14,306 bases of DNA from contig DKXD01000161.1 of the NCBI GenBank assembly GCA_002492075.1, positions 23,535-37,840 of the forward strand. The letters run 5' to 3'. This DNA comes from Ruminococcaceae bacterium UBA7135 (lineage in GTDB: Bacteria > Bacillota > Clostridia > Oscillospirales > Ruminococcaceae). The translations under genes were made by a program, and so were the position numbers. The notes beneath the pieces were generated by a model. It saw nothing but the letters and a program-made list of their open reading frames with translations. It was not told the origin of the DNA and ran no database searches. Positions 6,936-13,300 of the stretch are shown piece after piece. Numbering within the stretch: position 1 is the first letter of the stretch; each line of letters starts with the position of its first letter.

Positions 6936-7011
6936 AAGCGAGCCGCGTTCGCGCCGCTATTCCCGCGGGAGGCGGGGGAAACGGCACAGGCAAGGCGATC
7001 GAGGTTCGCTT
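6936..7011 (+). other. Nested inverted repeats in the flgL-yviE gap
   Basis: The outer arms AAGCGAGCC (6936-6944) and GGTTCGCTT (7003-7011) form a 9-bp stem with one G-U pair. Inside lies a GC-rich hairpin, TTCCCGC (6960-6966) with GCGGGGGAA (6972-6980), with extra G residues. The structure ends 10 nt before the yviE ribosome binding site. There is no T run, so it is unlikely to terminate transcription; an mRNA processing or stability element is possible. At 109 nt this is one of the two longest gaps in the flagellar cluster. Confidence 0.4.
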
Positions 7012-7035
7012 ATTATTACACAGGAGGTGTTATAA

Positions 7036-7659
7036 TTGATCCCTAATTTACTGCAAATTACAACGATCCCGATAAAAATCGAGATCAAGGTGACCAACGC
7101 GAAGTTTGAACACTCCGAGGAGTATACTCAGCCTAAAGTAAATATTCAGACCAGAAACGGCGGATATGTTATGCAGGCGGAGCCGCTGAAGCTCAACATC
7201 GATACCTATGAGGCAAGAAAGAGCCTTGGGTACGGTCACATGAACGACGGCGATATGCTTCAGCAGAAAGCTCAGGACGGGTTTTCAATCGCGTTTCAGG
7301 GAACCGCAAAGGTGGCTGCCGAGGGCGATCAGCTAGCGCGCGGTATGTCTCCCAGCGAGATAGCGCTCAATAACGCGAGAGCGGGAGCGACCGTGCAGAC
7401 GATCATGGAGTTTTTGCCCAAAGAGGGCGCGGATATCACGTTTGACGAGGGAACGCTGAATATCGAGTATCAGATGGGTTCGCAGGACTTCGACTGGGAT
7501 ATCCACCCCGAATCTCCGCTGGAATTTATTCCGGGCAGCGTAGAGTTTATCGTTCGCGACAGACCGCGCATAGAGATCGAGTATGTGGGCGATCCTATTT
7601 ACGTTCCGCCAAGCGCAAATCCCAACTACGAACCTCCGCTCTTTGATATTAAGGGCTGA
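7036..7659 (+). CDS. yviE: YviE-like (DUF6470 family) flagellar-locus protein
   Basis: This 207-residue protein resembles YviE of Bacillus subtilis, a protein of unknown function whose gene lies between flgL and fliW, exactly the position seen here. The N-terminal 60 residues are made of alternating short beta strands (IPIKIEIKVTNAKFEH, QPKVNIQTRNGGYVMQ, EPLKLNIDTYEAR) in the family style of repeated I-x-I-x-x-T/N motifs. A helical middle (about 65-125) and a beta/proline-rich C-terminus (about 130-207) follow, ending in PPSANPNYEPP. There is no signal peptide or membrane helix. The start is TTG at 7036, chosen because AGGAGGTG lies at ideal spacing and the first in-frame ATG would remove the conserved strands. 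The ribosome binding site reads ACAGGAGG. fliW follows after 26 nt. The biochemical role is not known. Confidence 0.78.
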   Translation: MIPNLLQITTIPIKIEIKVTNAKFEHSEEYTQPKVNIQTRNGGYVMQAEPLKLNIDTYEARKSLGYGHMNDGDMLQQKAQDGFSIAFQGTAKVAAEGDQLARGMSPSEIALNNARAGATVQTIMEFLPKEGADITFDEGTLNIEYQMGSQDFDWDIHPESPLEFIPGSVEFIVRDRPRIEIEYVGDPIYVPPSANPNYEPPLFDIKG

Positions 7660-7685
7660 TTTGTCAAAAGGAAAAAGGATTGAAT

Positions 7686-8114
7686 ATGAAAATTGTAACA
7701 AGAGATTTCGGTGAAGTTGACATTAACGAAAACACTATCATAACCGTGCCGAACGGGATAATAGGCTTTGAAAATACTAAGCGCTATACGCTGCTAAGCC
7801 CGCTGGGCGAGGGTGTTTTTCCGATGTGGCTTCAGGCGGTGGACAGCACGGAGCCTTGCTTTGTGGTGTATGACCCGTGGCAGATATATCCCGATTACAG
7901 GTTCGAGATCGACGATGAAATGCAGTCGACGCTCGAAGCCTCGGAGGACGATGCGCTTCAGCTTCTCGCCGTGGCGATCGTTCCCGATGATTACAAGAAA
8001 ACCACGATAAATCTCCGCTGCCCCATAATCGTGAACACGAAGAACAACATTGCGGGTCAAACGATTTTGGAGGATTACGAATTCAAGTATCCGGTTTATT
8101 CGGAGGAGGCGTGA
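7686..8114 (+). CDS. fliW: FliW, flagellar assembly factor and CsrA antagonist
   Basis: FliW binds flagellin or, when flagellin has been exported, CsrA; by sequestering CsrA it lets flagellin mRNA be translated, so it couples synthesis to export. The 142-residue protein matches the family along its length: MKIVTRDFGEVDI at the start, VPNGIIGFEN (22-31), WLQAVDSTEPCFVVYDP (48-64), PDYRFEID (68-75) and LRCPIIVNTKNNIAGQ (110-125). The ATG at 7686 is preferred over a TTG two codons upstream because AAAAAGGA would sit too close to the TTG. csrA starts one base after the stop codon, with its ribosome binding site inside the end of fliW, so the two antagonists are probably made by coupled translation. 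This gene pair and order are the Bacillus arrangement. Confidence 0.95.
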   Translation: MKIVTRDFGEVDINENTIITVPNGIIGFENTKRYTLLSPLGEGVFPMWLQAVDSTEPCFVVYDPWQIYPDYRFEIDDEMQSTLEASEDDALQLLAVAIVPDDYKKTTINLRCPIIVNTKNNIAGQTILEDYEFKYPVYSEEA

Positions 8115-8115
8115 T

Positions 8116-8349
8116 ATGCTGGTAATTACCCGAAAGAAGGACGAGAGCATAACAATCGCCGACAACGTTGAGATAACGGTTTTGGACGTGTCCAAAGACA
8201 AGGTGAAGATCGGCATCAACGCTCCCAAAGAAGTCAAGATCTATCGAAGTGAGCTTAAAACGCTCCGTCAGACGAACGAGCAAGCGGCTCAGTCGTCCGA
8301 GGAAGCGATAAAGCAGCTTCTCAATTCACATAAACAGGAGGAGATATAA
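8116..8349 (+). CDS. csrA: CsrA, translational regulator
   Basis: CsrA is a small dimeric RNA-binding protein that blocks translation by covering A-N-GGA motifs at ribosome binding sites; in Bacillus it represses flagellin (hag) and is itself held by FliW. The 77-residue protein has the family start MLVITRK (usually MLVLTRK), the VKIGINAPKEVKIYRSEL core (30-47), and Arg44, which with the N-terminal strand (Arg6) makes the RNA-binding surface. A C-terminal helix and a charged tail follow (about 45-77), slightly longer than in enteric CsrA and of the type that contacts FliW in Firmicutes. The start at 8116 gives the canonical N-terminus; the frame is open further upstream inside fliW, but that extension is not CsrA-like. 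The Shine-Dalgarno is GGAGGAGG. fliD begins 2 nt after the stop codon. Confidence 0.97.
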   Translation: MLVITRKKDESITIADNVEITVLDVSKDKVKIGINAPKEVKIYRSELKTLRQTNEQAAQSSEEAIKQLLNSHKQEEI

Positions 8350-8351
8350 TT

Positions 8352-11300
8352 ATGGCAAGCAGTCGGATGCGTATAAGCGGCGTCAACTCGGGTTTTGATA
8401 CCGAGGCTATGATACAGCAGATGATGTCCGCGTACCAGACAAAAATCGACAAACAAAATCAAAAGCTCCAGAAGCTTCAGTGGCAGCAGGAGCAGTATCG
8501 CGACATTACCTCTAAGCTCACGGGTTTCAAGAGCAAGTATTTTGATATATTAAAGCGCGATACTTATTTGATGAGCCCGTCGTCGTTCTCAAAATTTAAA
8601 TCCACTGTAACCACCAAATCGGGCAAGGAGAGCGGTCTTAAGGTAACGACCGACACCAAGTCGACGGCAGGTTCTCATAAGATAAAGGTGGACAGCCTTG
8701 CGACCGCCGCGGTAACAAAGGGCGGTCAGGTCTCCGCGGGCAATTTCAAGCTCGATGTTGACAAGGCAATGGCGGACGCAACAGCTGATGAAAACGGAAA
8801 GTATAACTTCTCGCTGGACGTTAAGGTCGGCAATGTAGCAAAGACCGTTGAGTTTTCCGGAGCGGACAAGGACGAGATTCTTGCAAGCCTCAACACTGAG
8901 CTTGAGGACGCGTTCGGTTCGACTTCAAGCGGCAAGGCGTTTATATCCGCTTCGCTCAACAACGGTGCGCTCGCGTTTTCCACGGCGGGCAACGCTATGG
9001 CGACCGTGACCGAAAGAACGGGCAACTTCGGCATGGGCAAGCCCTCGGCGAAAGTTGCTATTGATCCTGCGGCGGCTCTTACGGGAACAAGCTCAATATC
9101 CGTTACAGTTCCGAATTACTATTCCGGAGATGCCGTTACGAAGAACATTGAATTTGCAACGGTTTCCAATACATATTTTGATGCGCGCACGACCGATGAA
9201 AATATAAACGCAGCGTATCTCAACCTTAAAAAGGCTTCGTATGCCCAGAAGTACAATGTAGATGTTGACACCGTTACCGAGGAAATGATGAACGACGCTA
9301 AATTCATCTATTCCAGCGCGGACGCAGCTTACGATCTGAACAAGCAGACAATGCTTTCGGCTCTTAACGGCGCTTACGGTATGGAGCAGGGCATTACATT
9401 CTCGCTTAACGGCTCGTCGATGACGGCTACATACGCTCAGGACGGCTCGGCGGTTGAGTTCACTATGACATCTACCTGTGACGCGACTTTCGGCTTGAAG
9501 AAGGGTTCCGCAACAAGCTACCTTGACGAGACCACCAAGCTCTCTGATATGGGGATCACACCGAACAAGAGCGCGGAAAAGAAAACCGATTACACCATGC
9601 CCGCCAAGTTTGCGCTGAATATTGACGGCGCGCTTGCCAAGAAAGGCGGCTCGGGTACTTTTAAGCTCGATATAGGCGTTGACGGCAATGCAGCCAAGGA
9701 GATAACGTTCTCGGGCAATGATAAGGCTTCGGTTATACAGAGCCTTAACGACGCTATCGCCGCGGACGCGGAGCTCAGCGCGACAGGCTTGAAAGCGGTC
9801 GAAAAGTCCGACGGCAGCGTAAGCTTTGAAATGACAAGCGGCAAGAGCCTTTCGATTAAAGAAAAGGACGGCGATTTCTCTCCCGCTACCGATAGAATTT
9901 GGGAAGATCCGCTGAACGTTGTTTCCGAGGACCGCGTGTTGAAGCTGACAGCGGGCGGCGTTGAAAAGACCGTAAATATCCAGGGTTTGATGATGCCTTC
10001 CAATCCCACGGATCCCGATGCCGATAAGCTGGCAAGAGATCAAAATAAAGATACCGTTTTGATGCAGCTTAACGGATACTATGAGGGCACGGGCGTAACG
10101 TTCTCATATGACGCTACCGACAAGCTTATCGCTACCAAGGACGGCGTTTCCTCCGCTGTTGACACCATTGAAGTTGTTACTCCGTATGAGGTAGACAGCG
10201 GCGCGGAATACAATTTCCCCGAGAAAACGGTATCCGAGGGTGGCTACTCTATAAATATAAACGGCAAGGAGATCACGGTTGGTGAGAACGCGACCGTTGC
10301 GGATCTTATGAACGCCGTAAACAAGAGCGACGCGGGTGTTACGATGTCGTATTCAAAGCTGGAGGGTTCGTTCAGTCTTACGGCAAACGACAAGGGCAGC
10401 GGCGGCGACGTAGACGTTTCGGGCGCTTTGGCGGACGCTTTGAAGATATCTGACAGCACGAGAGCAAGCCATACGGCAGGTACGAACGCGATCATCACCG
10501 TTGACGGCGTACAGGTCGAGCATAACGACAACACCTACGAGATAGACGGCATCAAGATGGATTTCTCCGACGTCGATCCCACTTTGGGCGAAGAAATATC
10601 CGTAAACGTAGATAAGAGCTATGATGATATCAAGCAGACCATCAAGGATTTTGTCAAGGACTACAACCAGATGATCGACGATATCAACGGCTATACCCGG
10701 ACCGCACGTCCCAAGGACAAGAACAAGAATTATTACGAGCCTCTTACCGACGAGGAAAAAGAGGATATGTCCGAGGACGAGATCAAGAAGTGGGAGGAAG
10801 CCGCAAAGAAAGGCTTGCTCTATCACGATACTACGGTATCGAGCGTTATGTCAAGGATCAGAACCGCTATGTACAGCGCGGTCGAGCTTGAAGACGGCAA
10901 GAAGTTCGGTCTGTACAATATGGGTATCAAGACCGTAGGCTACCTTGACGAGGGCGGCTCGGAGGGCGCTAAGTACGGCAAGCTCAAGATAGACGAGGAC
11001 GCGCTCGATAAGGCGTTCGAGGAACACGCGGACGACATTGTTAAGCTTTTCACCGATGCCGACAACGGCGTTATGGCGAAAGTCAATAAGGCTATCGAAA
11101 GTGCTACAAAGGATTCCGCTATATCTAAGGGTACGCTTATCCGCAAGGCGGGTCTCGCTACGGGTACGTCCACCAAGGACAATATGATATACAAGGAAAT
11201 GGAGCGTATCAACAAGCGTATCGAGCAGCTCCAGGACCGTTACGACAAAAAGGAAGAGTACTGGTGGACGGTGTTCACCAACCTTGAGAAAATGCAGGCT

Positions 11301-11363
11301 CAGTTCAATTCGCAGCAGAGCTACATTCAGCAGTTCACTGCAAACGGCGGTTATTTGTCCTAA
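8352..11363 (+). CDS. fliD: FliD, filament cap protein (HAP2), greatly enlarged
   Basis: FliD forms the cap at the filament tip and folds flagellin into place. The N-terminal domain (1-115, with RMRISGVNSGFDTEAMIQQM) and the C-terminal domain (about 708-1003, with PLTDEEKEDMSEDEIKKWEE at 797-816 and a final coiled coil at 945-990) are typical. A Flagellin_IN-like unit lies at about 630-690 (GYSININGKEITV, VNKSDAGVTMSYS). At 1003 residues it is far longer than usual (about 450-650). The surplus, about 130-612, is four diverged repeats with a strand pair ending in K-T/E/N-x-F/I (FSLDVKVGNVAKTVEFSG, FKLDIGVDGNAAKEITFSG, LKLTAGGVEKTVNIQG) and a helix such as LNTELEDAFG or LNGAYG. Repeat 2 holds an extra segment of about 60 residues. 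The same unit fills the FlgL insertion. Its ribosome binding site is ACAGGAGG at the end of csrA, 2 nt before the ATG's csrA stop boundary, so coupling with csrA is likely. Confidence 0.95.
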   Translation: MASSRMRISGVNSGFDTEAMIQQMMSAYQTKIDKQNQKLQKLQWQQEQYRDITSKLTGFKSKYFDILKRDTYLMSPSSFSKFKSTVTTKSGKESGLKVTTDTKSTAGSHKIKVDSLATAAVTKGGQVSAGNFKLDVDKAMADATADENGKYNFSLDVKVGNVAKTVEFSGADKDEILASLNTELEDAFGSTSSGKAFISASLNNGALAFSTAGNAMATVTERTGNFGMGKPSAKVAIDPAAALTGTSSISVTVPNYYSGDAVTKNIEFATVSNTYFDARTTDENINAAYLNLKKASYAQKYNVDVDTVTEEMMNDAKFIYSSADAAYDLNKQTMLSALNGAYGMEQGITFSLNGSSMTATYAQDGSAVEFTMTSTCDATFGLKKGSATSYLDETTKLSDMGITPNKSAEKKTDYTMPAKFALNIDGALAKKGGSGTFKLDIGVDGNAAKEITFSGNDKASVIQSLNDAIAADAELSATGLKAVEKSDGSVSFEMTSGKSLSIKEKDGDFSPATDRIWEDPLNVVSEDRVLKLTAGGVEKTVNIQGLMMPSNPTDPDADKLARDQNKDTVLMQLNGYYEGTGVTFSYDATDKLIATKDGVSSAVDTIEVVTPYEVDSGAEYNFPEKTVSEGGYSININGKEITVGENATVADLMNAVNKSDAGVTMSYSKLEGSFSLTANDKGSGGDVDVSGALADALKISDSTRASHTAGTNAIITVDGVQVEHNDNTYEIDGIKMDFSDVDPTLGEEISVNVDKSYDDIKQTIKDFVKDYNQMIDDINGYTRTARPKDKNKNYYEPLTDEEKEDMSEDEIKKWEEAAKKGLLYHDTTVSSVMSRIRTAMYSAVELEDGKKFGLYNMGIKTVGYLDEGGSEGAKYGKLKIDEDALDKAFEEHADDIVKLFTDADNGVMAKVNKAIESATKDSAISKGTLIRKAGLATGTSTKDNMIYKEMERINKRIEQLQDRYDKKEEYWWTVFTNLEKMQAQFNSQQSYIQQFTANGGYLS

Positions 11364-11387
11364 TTCCTCAGTAAAGGTGGATAAACA

Positions 11388-11795
11388 ATGGTAAATCCTT
11401 ATGCGCAATACAAAAAGCAGTCGGTCGAAACGATGACGCCGGTCGAGGTCGTTATCAGACTGTACAGCGAGATCGAAAAGCAGTGCGCCATTGGAAAGGA
11501 TTTTGTGGAGAAGAAGAACTACGCGAAGTCCAACGACGCGTTCATTAAAGCGGAGGATTGCATAGACGCGCTCCGCGAAGCGCTTGATATGTCGATACCG
11601 ATATCGCAGAATCTCGACGATCTGTACATATTCTTTTACAAAACGATCGTCAAGGCGAACATCTCCAAAGAACTCACCGACTTAAAAAAGGTCGTTCCCA
11701 TGATTGCCGAGCTTCGCGACGCGTGGACTCAGATAAGCCAGATGACGCGCGAGGAGATCGAAGCGCAGGATAAGGCAAACAAGAAGAAAAAGTGA
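11388..11795 (+). CDS. fliS: FliS, flagellin export chaperone
   Basis: FliS is a small four-helix cytoplasmic chaperone that binds the C-terminus of flagellin and prevents premature polymerisation before export. The 135-residue protein opens with NPYAQYKKQSVETMTPVEVV, the family signature (N-P-Y-x-x-Y, then S-V-E-T), followed by RLYSEIEKQ in place of the common M-L-Y-D-G motif. A central LDDLYIFFYKTIVKAN (77-92) and LRDAWTQI near residue 110 complete the pattern. The Lys-rich tail is unremarkable. It follows fliD by 24 nt with AAAGGTGG as ribosome binding site, the usual fliD-fliS order. The next gap, 114 nt, shows neither a convincing terminator nor a convincing promoter. Confidence 0.93.
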   Translation: MVNPYAQYKKQSVETMTPVEVVIRLYSEIEKQCAIGKDFVEKKNYAKSNDAFIKAEDCIDALREALDMSIPISQNLDDLYIFFYKTIVKANISKELTDLKKVVPMIAELRDAWTQISQMTREEIEAQDKANKKKK

Positions 11796-11909
11796 CCGTC
11801 ACCGAATATAAGCCTGCGGCATATTATTGATTGAAAACGTATCAAACAACGCTTCAAAAGATATAAGCGCCGTTAGCTTGATATTTTATAAGAAAAGAGG
11901 GGAAGATAA

Positions 11910-12395
11910 ATGGCAGAGCTTTTTGGACGTGAAAGAGTGCTTGAGCTTATGACAGATATACTGTCTGCGCTTCAGGAGTACGAAAGGGAAACCGATAATA
12001 TGGTGAACGCCGAGATCGAGGTGCTTCAGGAAGCTCTTATCGCCAGAAACGAGCTTATTGACACCCTCGAAGACCTTAAAGCGGAGCTGCAGTCCGTGGT
12101 GGAATGTGAATCTCCGGAAGAACAGGCGCTTTTAAAGACGTTGATAAACGGCAGCTTTGTGAAGGGAGAGCTTGACGATCTTCACAAAAAGATACAGCTT
12201 GCGCAGCGTAATATCACCGTTACCAAACAGCGCATAGTCGATAAAGACAAGGTGATCTCCGAGCAGTTTAAGGAGCGCCGCACGGATTCCCGCCGCGAGC
12301 TTGAACAGCTTAAAGCTACCAAGCAGAAGATCGGCTATTATAACAGCGCGGTCGTTGGCAGAGCCACCGGGCAGTCGCTGAACAAAAACCTGTAA
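11910..12395 (+). CDS. FlgN/FliT-like coiled-coil protein, probable flagellar chaperone
   Basis: This 161-residue, charged helical protein lies where fliT is found after fliS in Bacillus. Helices with heptad character cover about 5-62 and 84-140. The segment ALIARNELIDTLEDL (42-56) resembles the FlgN/FliT-type turn where an R-x-x-L-I-x-x-L motif links two helices. Its C-terminus (GYYNSAVVGRATGQ, 142-155) recalls the C-terminus of the FlgN protein earlier in this cluster (TYNRNASKIAGGT), which suggests a second member of the same chaperone family. Candidate clients are FliD or the neighbouring unknown proteins. GAGGGG precedes the ATG. The sequence is too low in complexity for certainty; a plain coiled-coil protein of other function is the alternative. 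Confidence 0.55.
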   Translation: MAELFGRERVLELMTDILSALQEYERETDNMVNAEIEVLQEALIARNELIDTLEDLKAELQSVVECESPEEQALLKTLINGSFVKGELDDLHKKIQLAQRNITVTKQRIVDKDKVISEQFKERRTDSRRELEQLKATKQKIGYYNSAVVGRATGQSLNKNL

Positions 12396-12400
12396 ATTCA

Positions 12401-12425
12401 TCACCTCCCCGGTTTGGGGAGGTGA
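12401..12425 (+). promoter_or_regulatory. Hairpin with anti-Shine-Dalgarno arm before the unknown gene pair
   Basis: TCACCTCCCC (12401-12410) pairs perfectly with GGGGAGGTGA (12416-12425) around a GGTTT loop; outside, AAATT and AATTT can extend the stem past a two-base bulge. It is not followed by a T run, so it is a poor terminator. The left arm contains ACCTCC, which is also complementary to GGAGGT (12441-12446) in the ribosome binding site of the next gene, so two exclusive pairings are possible. Confidence 0.5.
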
Positions 12426-12450
12426 AATTTACACTAAACAGGAGGTCAAT

Positions 12451-12846
12451 ATGGACGGAATAGTTAAACTCGGTTCGGCGGAGTTCTTCAAAAACAACAA
12501 TGTAATGTCCGTGGAGGAAATTAAAGGCGAGACAATAGATATTACAGGCGTGGATATAAAGTCACTTCCGACTGTCCGCTACGATACGGTGGCTCTCTCG
12601 GACAAGGCGATCGAGGAACTGAAAACCATTTCCCGCGAAGAAATGGTAAGCATAGCCCCGAGCTTCAGAGAGCTGAACGCCGCCTATCCCGATAAAACGC
12701 CTTACAGGAAGCTCGCCGACGATTATGATGTGAAAGATCACATCAACAGGGCGTTCGCCGCGTATGGTATGCAGATGTACGGCGTGGGCTACGAATACGC
12801 GGACGAGGTTCCCTCTATCGAGCGGAGCTGGGCATACGCGAGATGA
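12451..12846 (+). CDS. Unknown protein at the end of the flagellar cluster (131 aa)
   Basis: I do not recognise a family. The 131-residue protein is soluble, with no signal peptide, membrane helix or cysteine. The N-terminal half contains TVRYDTVALSDKAIEELKTI (41-60), a D-x-V-x-L-S-x-x-A phrase of the kind often seen at the start of FlgM-like and other flagellar helical segments. The C-terminal half contains a charged helix (about 84-104) and an aromatic patch, AAYGMQMYGVGYEYADE (103-119). The ATG has a strong AGGAGGT (12440-12446) preceded by AC, giving a CsrA-like ACAGGAGG. It overlaps the next gene by 4 nt (ATGA), so both are translated together and may act together. Position after fliS and the coiled-coil gene, and before an intrinsic terminator, suggests a flagellar or motility role, but this is inference. 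Confidence 0.7.
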   Translation: MDGIVKLGSAEFFKNNNVMSVEEIKGETIDITGVDIKSLPTVRYDTVALSDKAIEELKTISREEMVSIAPSFRELNAAYPDKTPYRKLADDYDVKDHINRAFAAYGMQMYGVGYEYADEVPSIERSWAYAR

Positions 12847-13232
12847 TAATCGCGGTTCGCGACAAGGGGTTCGGCGAGGACAGCATAGTGAATATCGCCG
12901 CGAAGGTCGGCAAAGAGGTGGACGACGCTTACAAAAACGGCGCTATGTCCGAGGAGCTGTATGTGCGTTTCAACGACGAAATAAAGAGCGCATCAGGCGC
13001 GTGGGTCGATATGCTTTACGACCGCCGCGCCGCGTTGCAGGTAGACGACGAGCGCCACCAAGATTACCTCAACCACAGTCTCACTCCGATGACACCGAAA
13101 GACCTTAACGAATACACCACGCAGCGCAAGCTGCGGCTTATGAGGGAAGACGGGTTTGATTTCGAGGAGTTCTTCAAGCGGATAGCTGCGGCGAGATACG
13201 GCGAGCTTGCGGTCGGCGGGAAAGAGCGTTAA
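12843..13232 (+). CDS. Unknown protein overlapping the previous gene (129 aa)
   Basis: I do not recognise a family. The 129-residue soluble protein is mostly helical and charged, with no cysteine, signal peptide or membrane segment. Helices are likely at about 14-32, 36-68 and 87-122. The last part is basic and acidic in turn (KLRLMREDGFDFEEFFKRI) and could be amphipathic. Its start codon overlaps the stop of the preceding gene in an ATGA arrangement, with only a weak ribosome binding site, which points to translational coupling. It is the last gene before an intrinsic terminator and so closes the flagellar transcription unit. Composition resembles the neighbours and gives no sign of recent transfer. 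Together the two small genes could encode a complex, a chaperone pair or a regulator; none can be chosen from the sequence. Confidence 0.7.
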   Translation: MIIAVRDKGFGEDSIVNIAAKVGKEVDDAYKNGAMSEELYVRFNDEIKSASGAWVDMLYDRRAALQVDDERHQDYLNHSLTPMTPKDLNEYTTQRKLRLMREDGFDFEEFFKRIAAARYGELAVGGKER

Positions 13233-13256
13233 ATTAAAGTTTTTAAAAGCGTGAAA

Positions 13257-13285
13257 AATCGCCGCTTTCGGGCGGCGATTATTTT
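13257..13285 (+). terminator. Intrinsic terminator ending the flagellar cluster
   Basis: AATCGCCGC (13257-13265) pairs perfectly with GCGGCGATT (13272-13280) around a TTTCGG loop and is followed by ATTTT. The loop is the same TTTCGG as in the terminator after the second pilin gene. It starts 24 nt after the last unknown gene and ends just before the ribosome binding site of the radical SAM gene, which leaves almost no room for a separate promoter downstream. Confidence 0.82.
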
Positions 13286-13300
13286 GTGAGAGGTAGAAAT

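Noticed and set aside
8050..8115. N-terminal extension of CsrA starting at 8050
   Set aside because: It overlaps the end of fliW in another frame; the ATG at 8116 gives the canonical CsrA N-terminus and has a strong ribosome binding site.
9093..10043. Open frame of 316 codons on the - strand opposite fliD
   Set aside because: Same reason: it is the complement of a real, family-matched coding region and resembles no protein.
11842..11876. Second sigma-28 promoter before the coiled-coil gene (TCAAA ... GCCGTTAG)
   Set aside because: The -10 has a mismatch, the -35 is TCAAA, and the spacing is about 23 nt instead of 14-16.
12401..12430. Hairpin after the coiled-coil gene as an intrinsic terminator
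   Set aside because: The stem is strong but is followed by AATTTACACT, not a T run, and a flagellar-type gene with a good ribosome binding site follows at once.
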